Source: an uncultured Collinsella sp.
Lineage (GTDB): Bacteria > Actinomycetota > Coriobacteriia > Coriobacteriales > Coriobacteriaceae
Length of the DNA stretch: 5,106 nucleotides
Direction of reading: 5' to 3'
Assembly: GCA_900757285.1 (NCBI GenBank)
Contig: CAAENI010000199.1
Coordinates: forward strand, 1-5,106
Made by a program: the position numbers and the translations under genes. Shown one piece after another: positions 1 through 5,106 of the stretch. The notes under the pieces are model-generated. The model did not search any database. It worked only from the letters and a program-made list of their open reading frames with translations, and was not told the DNA's origin. How positions within the stretch are numbered: the stretch's first letter is position 1; every line of letters starts with the position of its first letter.

Positions 1-101
1 AAGAACATATCTGCACAAGTTGTAGATATACCATAAATGCTGATAATCAACATGATTACGCTTACCATCAAATAAGTAAGTGTTTCTTGCTTATTAAAAA
101 A
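1..101. other. AT-rich left-edge segment of different origin
   Basis: This stretch is clearly AT-rich, while everything after about base 104 is GC-rich coding DNA. Recognisable M20 peptidase homology starts abruptly at the codons for V-L-P-G-R (from base 102), so the boundary lies near bases 96-104. No gene can be named here. One plus frame (the peptidase frame) stays open from base 3 through 101, and one minus frame stays open from 98 to 1 with an ATG at 68 followed by a hydrophobic stretch (MVSVIMLIISIYG...). Both are too short to be significant, and neither has a Shine-Dalgarno sequence. The segment could be the end of an inserted element, an inverted segment, or a chimeric contig end. The sequence alone cannot decide between these. 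Confidence 0.6.
71..95. repeat. Inverted repeat at the AT/GC junction
   Basis: Two 10-base arms, AATAAGTAAG (71-80) and CTTGCTTATT (86-95), flank the 5-base spacer TGTTT. They pair at every position except one, which is a G-U wobble in RNA. An A6 run (96-101) follows directly and then the truncated peptidase sequence begins. There is no T-run 3' of the stem on either strand, so it does not look like an intrinsic terminator. Short imperfect arms around a 5-8 base spacer are also the general shape of tyrosine-recombinase crossover sites, but I recognise no specific site, so that reading is only a suggestion. Confidence 0.45.
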
Positions 102-1148
102 GTGCTCCCCGGGCGTCGCAACCTTATGGTCACCGTGCCGGGGCTGAGCGACGAGCCGCGGCTCGTCTATATCTGCCATATGGATACCGTCACCTTAGGC
201 GATGGCTGGGACGCGGACATCGCACCGCTTGGGGCGGTTGTGCGCAACGACAAACTCTATGGCCGCGGCTCCTGCGACATGAAGGGCGGCCTAGCTTGCG
301 CCATTACCGCGCTTGTCCACGCACTCGAGCGCGTGGCGACAGAGGGCGAGCTGCCCCGACGCGGTTTCTCGCTCATCTGCTCGGTCGACGAGGAGGACTT
401 TATGCGCGGCTCCGAGGCGGCCATCGATGCCGGCTGGGTCGGCTCGCACGAATGGGTGCTGGACACCGAGCCCACCGACGGACAGATTCAGGTGGCACAC
501 AAGGGTCGTACGTGGTTCGAGATTGAGATGACCGGCGTCACGGCACACGCAAGCCAGCCCTGGAAGGGCGCAGACGCCGTCGCCGCCATGGCAGAGGTCG
601 TCTGCGCGTTGCGCCGCGCGTTCATGACGCTGCCCGCACACGATGAGCTGGGGCCATCGACCATCACGTTTGGACAGATCGAGGGTGGCTACCGTCCCTA
701 TGTCGTGCCCGACCACGCCAAAGTCTGGATCGATATGCGCCTGACCCCTCCAACCGACACCGCAGCCGCGGTCCGGATGGTGGAGCAGGCCATTGCCGCA
801 GCGGAGGCCGCAATTCCCGGTTGCCGCGGCAGCTATACCGTGACAGGCGACCGTCCCGCCATCGAGCGCGATCCAAGCTCTCCCCTTCTGGCTGCACTCA
901 AGCGTGCCGCCGATGACGTGACGGGCACAGACACGGCCGTCGGCTTCTTTACCGGCTACACCGACACTGCCGTCATTGCCGGCAAGACAGGCAACCGCAA
1001 TTGCATGAGCTATGGCCCAGGCTCGCTCGCGCTCGCGCACAAGCCCAACGAATATGTGCCCCACGCCGACATCGTTCGTTGTCAGCAGGTGCTAATCGCG
1101 CTCGCCGATAACGTGCTCTGGGACGCGAGCGGCCAAGTTGGGGCATAA
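87..1148 (+). CDS. M20 family metallopeptidase, 5'-truncated
   Basis: A zinc-dependent amidohydrolase/exopeptidase of the ArgE/DapE/CPG2 type (M20), expected to be cytoplasmic and to release an acyl group or amino acid from a small substrate; the substrate cannot be told. Counting from the TTG at 87, the metal-site motifs are in order: HMDTV (H31), GRGSCDMKGG (D64), the catalytic pair EE (E102/E103), DTEPT (E128), and the C-terminal AHKPNEY (H318). The inserted dimerisation domain lies at about 139-250, with GVTAHASQP (H154). Homology begins at about residue 6 (VLPGRRN), a position normally reached after 50-60 residues, so the N-terminal helix and strand region is missing. The TTG lies in AT-rich DNA without a ribosome binding site, and the frame stays open to base 3, so the annotated start is arbitrary. 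All metal ligands survive, but an intact start does not, so this is probably a broken gene or a chimeric contig end. Confidence 0.85.
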   Translation: MLIKKVLPGRRNLMVTVPGLSDEPRLVYICHMDTVTLGDGWDADIAPLGAVVRNDKLYGRGSCDMKGGLACAITALVHALERVATEGELPRRGFSLICSVDEEDFMRGSEAAIDAGWVGSHEWVLDTEPTDGQIQVAHKGRTWFEIEMTGVTAHASQPWKGADAVAAMAEVVCALRRAFMTLPAHDELGPSTITFGQIEGGYRPYVVPDHAKVWIDMRLTPPTDTAAAVRMVEQAIAAAEAAIPGCRGSYTVTGDRPAIERDPSSPLLAALKRAADDVTGTDTAVGFFTGYTDTAVIAGKTGNRNCMSYGPGSLALAHKPNEYVPHADIVRCQQVLIALADNVLWDASGQVGA

Positions 1149-1188
1149 TAAGCCGCGAACAAACCGACTCGTGCGTTAGGACCGCCCC

Positions 1189-1878
1189 ATGAAAGCACTT
1201 CCGTTTCCCTGCATCCGCCCGGCTCAGGACCGCGTGCTCGAGGCACTGCCTGCAATGGGCAGCATCCTGAGCGGCAACGATGCTCTGCGCGGAGCCATTG
1301 CCGATGGTCTGATGCTCAAGGATCCAGGCGCGGCGTATTACGTGTACGAATGCTCGGGTGAGCCGGGACGCGTGACGGGTGTCGTGGCGATTTGCCCGGT
1401 TAACGTGCTGACGGGCGGCGACGAGGCTGCCGCCGAGAGCATCGACGCACTCGCCACCGCGCGCGCGATCGCCGAGCTCAAGGTGCAGCCGCGCCCCGTG
1501 TCGCTCGCCTACGAGGCGTCGCCCGTCATGGATATCATTTTGAGCGCTGCCAAAGAGGGCGCATCGCTCTACGCCGTCACCGATCCCGCGGGCGTCACAC
1601 ATCGCGTGTGGGAGGTCAAGCGCGAGGACGCCGTTGCCGCCATCCGTGCCATGCTCGATCAGGCGCCCGACCCGGTGTTCGCCGGTGACTCCGCCTATGT
1701 CGCCGCACTGGCTGGGGCATCGCAGATTCTGGCCGACGAGGCCCGCGCTGCCGGCGCCTACTCTGGCAAAGAGCCGTTCAACTTTGCTGTAGCCGTGCTG
1801 TTCCCCGCCGCGCAGGTCAGCGGCAGCGCGCCGCAGGTTCCGACGGGTCTGCTCACTCACCAGGTCTCACGGTTCTAG
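1189..1878 (+). CDS. Compact DUF1015-family protein
   Basis: I assign this to DUF1015 from spaced motifs: the N-terminal PFPCIRPAQDRV (5-16; family pattern PFKAIRP), AAYYVYE (48-54) followed by GVVAI, and VTDPAGVTHRVWEV (130-143). It then has PVFAGDSAYVAALAGA (162-177) where the family has a segment like YIADGHHRYxAA. The molecular function of DUF1015 is not established; members are often found near serine biosynthesis genes. This protein has 229 residues, against about 400 for typical members. It lacks the N-terminal PPYDV segment, the central HE.T...KEDR segment, and the HHR motif. ATG at 1189 is supported by AGGA at 1178-1181 with 7 bases of spacing. It follows the peptidase stop by 40 bases with no terminator visible, so it may be cotranscribed with the intact form of that gene. 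Confidence 0.7.
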   Translation: MKALPFPCIRPAQDRVLEALPAMGSILSGNDALRGAIADGLMLKDPGAAYYVYECSGEPGRVTGVVAICPVNVLTGGDEAAAESIDALATARAIAELKVQPRPVSLAYEASPVMDIILSAAKEGASLYAVTDPAGVTHRVWEVKREDAVAAIRAMLDQAPDPVFAGDSAYVAALAGASQILADEARAAGAYSGKEPFNFAVAVLFPAAQVSGSAPQVPTGLLTHQVSRF

Positions 1879-1924
1879 CGAACTCAAACGCTAAGCTGGA
1901 AAACCCAGCATCCAAACAAACAAG

Positions 1925-1963
1925 GGGCGGAGATGCAGCAAACGCATGCACCTCCGCCCTTTT
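1925..1963. terminator. Probable bidirectional intrinsic terminator
   Basis: GGGCGGAG (1925-1932) pairs perfectly with CTCCGCCC (1952-1959). Inside it a further TGCA/TGCA pairing and a GC-AAAC-GC tip extend the stem, with an A/C mismatch and one bulged A. TTTT follows at 1960-1963. On the minus strand the stem is followed by CTTGTTTGTTTG. It sits between genes that converge, the DUF1015 gene ending at 1878 and the phosphatase ending at 2008, which fits termination from both sides. Confidence 0.85.
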
Positions 1964-2007
1964 CGCATCAAACAATTACGCCGGTAAACCGGGCCGCAAC
2001 GTCAGCG

Positions 2008-2643
2008 TCATCCACGCTGCGGACCTGCCGCCGCCACGAGCGGCTCTAGCCCCAGCTCGCGCGCGTAGTCTTCCTGCGTAAAGACTTCGACCAGTTCAAA
2101 CGTATCGGCCGCATCGTCAAACGCAAAATGCAGCACTGAGCAGTTGCCCGGCACGCGTTCGCGCTCGTCGGCCGCCGCGCCCCGCACGTGGTCCAAAAAC
2201 TCCTTGATAGCTGAGCCATGACTTACCGCGAGCACGCACGTATGGTCCGGACGCTGCATAAGATCGGTCAGCGTCGCCACCATGCGCGTGCGCACCTGGA
2301 TCTGGCCCTCGCCGCCAAACTGCCGATAGAAGTCGCGCCACGGGCGCTCGGGCATAAGCATCACGCGCTCGGCCTCAAAGTCGCCAAAGAACCACTCACG
2401 CAGGCCGTCCAGGCGCTCGTACGCCAAGCCCGGCCACAAGTTGGCGATAGTCTGCTCGGTGCGATGAAGCGTGGAGGTGTAGGCATGATCGGGCTCAATG
2501 CCGCGCGCACGTAAAAACATGCCGGCGCGCGCCGCCTGGTCGCAACCCAACTGCGTAAGCGGCGAATCACTCCACCCCTGAATGATACGCTTAAGGTTGA
2601 ATATCGTCTGTCCATGACGGACCAGATACAGATCTTTATTCAT
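2008..2643 (-). CDS. Histidine phosphatase family protein (second of tandem pair)
   Basis: A phosphoglycerate-mutase-like histidine phosphatase (branch 1), a soluble enzyme that transfers phosphate through a phosphohistidine. From the chosen start the protein has 211 residues. The core is visible: LYLVRHGQT (R9, H10 the nucleophile), R61 in TSTLHRTEQT, E83 in GLREWFFGDFE as the likely proton donor, and H142 in AVSHGSA. The LYLVRHG start plus the QGW.DSPLT segment (22-30) resembles small bacterial phosphatases acting on sugar phosphates or cofactor intermediates; the substrate cannot be read from sequence. ATG at 2643 is preferred over the upstream ATG at 2694, because AAAGGA lies 5 bases upstream and the longer form would overlap the preceding gene and add non-family residues. 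It follows its paralogue by 17 bases and has about 30 extra C-terminal residues compared with it. Confidence 0.9.
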   Translation of the reverse strand: MNKDLYLVRHGQTIFNLKRIIQGWSDSPLTQLGCDQAARAGMFLRARGIEPDHAYTSTLHRTEQTIANLWPGLAYERLDGLREWFFGDFEAERVMLMPERPWRDFYRQFGGEGQIQVRTRMVATLTDLMQRPDHTCVLAVSHGSAIKEFLDHVRGAAADERERVPGNCSVLHFAFDDAADTFELVEVFTQEDYARELGLEPLVAAAGPQRG

Positions 2644-2648
2644 AGGGG

Positions 2649-2654
2649 TCCTTT
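2649..2654 (-). promoter_or_regulatory. Ribosome binding site of second phosphatase
   Basis: AAAGGA on the minus strand, 5 bases before the ATG at 2643. It selects this start over the in-frame ATG 51 bases upstream, which lies inside the previous gene. Confidence 0.75.
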
Positions 2655-2660
2655 CGTTCG

Positions 2661-3203
2661 TTACCAACCCAAAAGCGAAAACGCCCCGTCGCAATAGCCA
2701 AAATGAAGCACGGCACCGTTGTCGGGCAGCTCTCCCCCGCCAGTCACATACTCAAGAAACTCCTGGCAGGCTGAGCCATGGGAAACCGCCAGCACGCAGT
2801 CGTGCTGCGGCCTGGCCATAATACGGGACAGCGCCGCGACCATGCGCGACTGAAGCTGCACTTCCGACTCGCCGCCAAAGGCAACAGGATAATCGCCCCA
2901 GGGCTGCGGCGGCATCTCGCGATTTGATGTGCCCTCCAGCGAGCCAAAATGCCACTCACGCAGGTCATCGACCAGCTCAATGGAACGGCCCTCGCCAACG
3001 ATAAGCTCGGCCGTATGCCGCGCCCGGCCTAACGGCGAGGAATACACATGATCAAAGGCCACGCCACGCGCCGCAAACGCCGTACGCGCCGTCAGCGCCT
3101 GCTCGCGCCCGCGCGCCGTAAGCGGCGAATCGTGCCAGCCCTGCAAAATGCTCTGCACATTGAGCTCAGTCTGCCCATGCCGCACCAAATACAGATCTGC
3201 CAC
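2661..3203 (-). CDS. Histidine phosphatase family protein (first of tandem pair)
   Basis: A paralogue of the adjoining downstream phosphatase and likely its operon partner. From the GTG at 3203 it has 180 residues: ADLYLVRHGQTELN (R8, H9 nucleophile), QGWHDSPLT (21-29), YSSPLGRARHTAE (R60), DDLREWHFGSLEG (E83), FGGESEVQLQSRM (109-121) and AVSHGSACQEFL (H142). All the catalytic positions expected of the phosphoglycerate-mutase-like fold are present, so it should be active; the substrate is unknown. The two proteins share LREW.FG, FGGE, RMVA.L and VLAVSHGSA.EFL, which indicates an old duplication. An upstream ATG at 3281 is in frame but would translate through a palindromic repeat into non-family sequence, so I rejected it. 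GTG has an excellent ribosome binding site. Confidence 0.9.
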   Translation of the reverse strand: MADLYLVRHGQTELNVQSILQGWHDSPLTARGREQALTARTAFAARGVAFDHVYSSPLGRARHTAELIVGEGRSIELVDDLREWHFGSLEGTSNREMPPQPWGDYPVAFGGESEVQLQSRMVAALSRIMARPQHDCVLAVSHGSACQEFLEYVTGGGELPDNGAVLHFGYCDGAFSLLGW

Positions 3204-3206
3204 ACA

Positions 3207-3216
3207 CCCTCCCCTC
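3207..3216 (-). promoter_or_regulatory. Purine-rich ribosome binding site deciding a GTG start
   Basis: GAGGGGAGGG on the minus strand. Its GAGGGG part ends 7 bases before the GTG at 3203. It fixes the start of the first phosphatase. The palindrome at 3219-3253 ends just two bases upstream of it. Confidence 0.7.
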
Positions 3217-3218
3217 GT

Positions 3219-3253
3219 ACCACCACAAAGGGGACGGGTACCTTTGTGGTGGT
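3219..3253. repeat. REP-like palindromic repeat
   Basis: ACCACCACAAAGG (3219-3231) and CCTTTGTGGTGGT (3241-3253) are perfect 13-base inverted arms around the 9-base loop GGACGGGTA. The AAAGGGGAC.GGTACCTTT core resembles dispersed palindromes that I recall as frequent in Collinsella-like and other genomes, of the REP type moved by single-strand (RAYT/IS200-like) transposases; copy number cannot be seen here. It lies in the 82-base gap between the nitroreductase and first phosphatase genes. In the minus-strand RNA it would form a strong hairpin two bases ahead of the ribosome binding site. No T-run follows, so it is not a classic terminator. Confidence 0.75.
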
Positions 3254-3285
3254 TTACCGCCGGATCACACCGCGGTGACACTCAA

Positions 3286-3957
3286 CTACACCAGCACGTC
3301 GGCGAGCGAACGCTTGGGTACGTGGTGCACCCGCGCCTCGTCGCGCCAATAATTGATGGAGCCGTCGGGATTGGAATCGATCGCATCGATCACCTGTGTC
3401 TCGGCCGGAACGCCAAACGCCATGATCAGCTTGAGCTCATACTTGTCGTTATCGAGCCCCATGGCATCGATCGCGCGGGGCGTAAAGGCCTTGAACATGC
3501 AGGCTGACACCTCGGGCGTGGCGCTGCGGGCGGCGAGCATCATCGTCTGCGCGGCAATGCCCGTGTCGACCTCGGTAATGGGAGCGGCAGGCTTGCCCGG
3601 AACGGCGCGCTCGGCCAAAATCGCGATATAGCCGGTCGGGCGCTCGCCCTCGGCAGGACCCGGCCAATCCTTAAACGCGCCGGCCCATGCAAGCTCATCA
3701 AATACGCGCGCGCAGTCCTCGGCACCGCTCACCACATGAAAACGCAGACGCTGAGCATTGGCGCCGCAGGGAGCCAGGTGCGCCAGTTCCGCCAGCTCAA
3801 GCAAAAACTCGCGCGGCACGCGCATGGACTCGTCAAAGCGACGGCACGTACGGGCACGACGGACCAGCGCATCAAACGCTTCCAGACCGAGCTTTTCGCA
3901 ACCTTGCTTTGCCATCGATTCGACACTCGACGGTGCCTCGGGAACTGCTTCGTTCAT
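3286..3957 (-). CDS. Nitroreductase family protein
   Basis: An FMN-dependent NAD(P)H oxidoreductase of the nitroreductase fold, soluble and normally a homodimer; the natural substrate is unknown. From the chosen ATG it has 223 residues. Visible motifs are RRARTCRRFDES (33-44, FMN phosphate binding, family RRS.R.F), LAPCGANAQRLRFHVV (61-76, family PS..N.QPW.F), DTGIAAQTMMLAA (131-143), LKLIMAFGVPAE near 174-186, and a C-terminal NYWRDEARVHHVPKRSLADVL (202-222). That tail is the Y.RDE..HHVPKR.L type found in a clostridial/actinobacterial subfamily. The usual glycine-rich G.G.C loop reads S-A-T-P-E-V-S-A-C (145-153). ATG at 3957 has GGGGG upstream at weak but workable spacing; an ATG at 3912 is an alternative, and the longer frame to 4125 crosses the operator region and lacks homology. 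A candidate iron box lies 28 bases before the start. Confidence 0.88.
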   Translation of the reverse strand: MNEAVPEAPSSVESMAKQGCEKLGLEAFDALVRRARTCRRFDESMRVPREFLLELAELAHLAPCGANAQRLRFHVVSGAEDCARVFDELAWAGAFKDWPGPAEGERPTGYIAILAERAVPGKPAAPITEVDTGIAAQTMMLAARSATPEVSACMFKAFTPRAIDAMGLDNDKYELKLIMAFGVPAETQVIDAIDSNPDGSINYWRDEARVHHVPKRSLADVLV

Positions 3958-3985
3958 AGGGACCCCCAATACAAGCCAATTGTCC

Positions 3986-4004
3986 TTAGGAAAATCTAAC
4001 CTAA
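3986..4004 (-). promoter_or_regulatory. Candidate DtxR/IdeR-type iron box
   Basis: The plus strand reads TTAGGAAAATCTAACCTAA. The DtxR/IdeR consensus is TTAGGTTAGCCTAACCTAA, and 15 of 19 positions match on either strand, with intact TTAGG and CCTAA outer arms. The minus strand begins TTAGGTTAG, the full left half of the consensus. It lies 28 bases upstream of the nitroreductase ATG, where a bound repressor would block transcription. I infer metal-dependent repression of the nitroreductase; no regulator gene is in the window, and a 15/19 match is suggestive only. Confidence 0.5.
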
Positions 4005-4142
4005 AACGTGGGCAATAACGAACAGGGCTGCAATGTTCTACACCTGTTGAATAGAAAATCGCGACGTGGGGAACAACGGAAACAATTCGGGACCTTTGGG
4101 TTACGTTTCGCCCTCCCCGACCCATACGCTAGCGCCTTTAAG

Positions 4143-4159
4143 CGTTACTGGTTGTAACG
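4143..4159. promoter_or_regulatory. Short inverted repeat upstream of membrane protein gene
   Basis: CGTTAC (4143-4148) and GTAACG (4154-4159) form a perfect 6-base inverted repeat around TGGTT, 33 bases before the membrane protein ATG. The size suits a dimeric repressor operator, but I recognise no specific regulator. A second GTTACG occurs at 4109-4114 in the same spacer, which mildly favours a binding motif over a random match. Confidence 0.25.
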
Positions 4160-4180
4160 ATCAAGGCTTACGCCGCACGG

Positions 4181-4187
4181 AAAGGAG
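4181..4187 (+). promoter_or_regulatory. Strong ribosome binding site of DUF308 gene
   Basis: AAAGGAG, near-perfect complement to the 16S rRNA tail, 5 bases before ATG at 4193. It supports that start and suggests good expression. Confidence 0.8.
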
Positions 4188-4192
4188 ACATT

Positions 4193-4795
4193 ATGGGCAT
4201 CTTTAAGAACGATGACCAAAAATCGAGCCAGTTTGGATTTGACGAGAAAAGCATGGCAGGCAAGGCCGTCAAGGCCGTGCGCTGGATTTACGCCATCACG
4301 GGCGTCTTGGCGCTCGTCGCCGGCATCGCACTGCTGTTTGCGCCCGCCAAATCCCTCGTCTTCCTGACGACCGTCTTGGGCATCTACTTTGTGATCACGG
4401 CCGCGATCAGGCTGTTTACCGCTGTTTTCGAGCCGCTGCTGCCCACCGGCTGGCGCGTTACGAGCATCATCTCCAACCTGCTCATCATTCTGGGCGGCGT
4501 CATAATCCTGCGCAACCAGGCCTTCTCGACCGCGACGCTCACCACGATGGTGGTTATCGTGGCCGGCTTTGGCTGGATTGTCGAAGGTGTCATGTCCATT
4601 CTGGAGTCCGAGCTTTCGTCCAACCGCGCCCTCGCCATCCTGAGCGGCGCACTTTCCATCATCGCCGGCATGTTCGTGTTTATCTATCCGCTGTGGTCGG
4701 CCAAGATGCTCGTCATCTTTAGCGGCGCCGCGCTGCTGGTGTTTGGCGTAACGCTGATTGTTCGCGCTATTCAATTTGGCAAACTGGTGCACTAG
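4193..4795 (+). CDS. DUF308/HdeD-like six-helix membrane protein
   Basis: A small integral membrane protein of 200 residues, in the usual 180-210 range of the HdeD/DUF308 family. The only named member, E. coli HdeD, is linked to acid resistance; the biochemical role of the family is not known. A charged cytoplasmic N-terminus (1-30) is followed by six hydrophobic segments at about 31-50, 55-79, 89-106, 116-137, 146-167 and 172-193. The family's three-fold repeat of helix pairs is visible, each having a G-L/I-x-G-I/V pattern: GVLALVAGIALLFAP (37-51), NLLIILGGVIIL (95-106), and ALSIIAGMFVFIYP (153-166). The start is fixed by a strong ribosome binding site. The stop codon is immediately followed by the ATG of the next gene, so the two are very likely cotranscribed. 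Confidence 0.85.
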   Translation: MGIFKNDDQKSSQFGFDEKSMAGKAVKAVRWIYAITGVLALVAGIALLFAPAKSLVFLTTVLGIYFVITAAIRLFTAVFEPLLPTGWRVTSIISNLLIILGGVIILRNQAFSTATLTTMVVIVAGFGWIVEGVMSILESELSSNRALAILSGALSIIAGMFVFIYPLWSAKMLVIFSGAALLVFGVTLIVRAIQFGKLVH

Positions 4796-5106
4796 ATGCC
4801 GCGAACGCTCTTTATTGATGCCGACGCCTGCCCGGTCACGCGCGAGTCGATTGACTGCGCGCGGCGGGCGGGCGTCGCCGTTGTTATCGCCGGCAACAGC
4901 ACGCAAAACCTGGAACGGCACATTCGCCGCGACGACCCGCGCGATGCCGAGCACGCGCGACGCGGCTTTTGGGTCACGACGCTCGACGTGAGCGTGGGCG
5001 CCGACAGCGCCGACTTTGCCATTGTCGAACGCCTGCAGGCGGGCGACGTGGTCGTGACGCAGGACATTGGCTTGGCGAGCATGGTGCTCGGGCGCGATGC
5101 CGCCGC
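4796..5106 (+). CDS. UPF0178/YaiI-like DUF188 protein, 3'-partial
   Basis: The window holds 103 codons and cuts the gene at its right edge; full-length members have about 150 residues. The family is recognised by LFIDADACPV (5-14), then VSVGADSADFAIVERL (65-80) and GDVVVTQDIGLASMVL (83-98), which correspond to the family's G.D.AD..I and GDLVITADIPLA blocks. Acidic residues D8, D10, D70, D73 and D90 cluster as expected of a PIN-like nuclease fold, which suggests metal-dependent nuclease chemistry, though activity of YaiI-type proteins is not well established. The span 40-60 (H-I-R-R-D-D...R-R-G-F) is longer and more charged than in short family members. The ATG overlaps nothing but directly follows the TAG of the upstream gene (TAGATG), and there is no clear ribosome binding site, so translational coupling is likely. 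Confidence 0.85.
   Translation, partial: MPRTLFIDADACPVTRESIDCARRAGVAVVIAGNSTQNLERHIRRDDPRDAEHARRGFWVTTLDVSVGADSADFAIVERLQAGDVVVTQDIGLASMVLGRDAA

Larger units (their letters stand above)
3958..4192. other. Divergent intergenic region with regulatory candidates
   Basis: These 235 bases separate the minus-strand nitroreductase from the plus-strand membrane protein gene and must hold both promoters. The region is visibly richer in A and T than its neighbours from about 3970 to 4090. I see the iron-box-like site at 3986-4004 and an inverted repeat at 4143-4159, but no convincing -35/-10 pair on either strand. TAGATT within the iron box could be a minus-strand -10 with a poor -35 (TTCGTT) 18 bases upstream. 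No small gene with a ribosome binding site was found. Confidence 0.6.

Overview
The window looks like chromosomal DNA from a high-GC Gram-positive of the Collinsella/Coriobacteriia type. Three things suggest this: roughly 60% GC coding DNA with strong GC bias at third codon positions, a palindromic repeat built on an AAAGGGGAC.GGTACCTTT core that I recall from such genomes, and an iron-box-like operator of the DtxR/IdeR (actinobacterial) type. This assignment is inference from style, not from a marker gene.

Layout. Bases 1 to about 101 are AT-rich and unlike everything downstream. They abut an M20-family metallopeptidase (+) that has lost about 50-60 N-terminal residues, so a junction (mobile element edge, inversion, or assembly chimera) lies near base 100. 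Next, in the same direction after a 40-base gap, comes a compact and divergent DUF1015-family protein (1189-1878). A GC-rich stem-loop at 1925-1963 serves as a probable bidirectional terminator, because the following genes converge on it.

On the minus strand, read from right to left, lie a nitroreductase-family protein (3957-3286), a perfect 13-bp-arm palindrome (3219-3253), and two tandem histidine phosphatases (3203-2661 and 2643-2008) separated by 17 bases. The two phosphatases look like a duplicated pair and are probably one operon. The nitroreductase could be cotranscribed with them or separate. A 235-base divergent intergenic region (3958-4192) carries a 15/19 match to the DtxR/IdeR iron box just upstream of the nitroreductase start.

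On the plus strand a six-helix DUF308/HdeD-like membrane protein (4193-4795) is followed with zero spacing (TAGATG) by a UPF0178/YaiI-type (DUF188) protein that runs off the right edge.

Most of the window is ordinary housekeeping or accessory metabolism. I see no clear new multi-gene system. The most checkable signals are the left-edge junction with its inverted repeat, the iron box, the palindromic repeat sitting at a ribosome binding site, and the DUF1015 protein that lacks its family's signature histidines.
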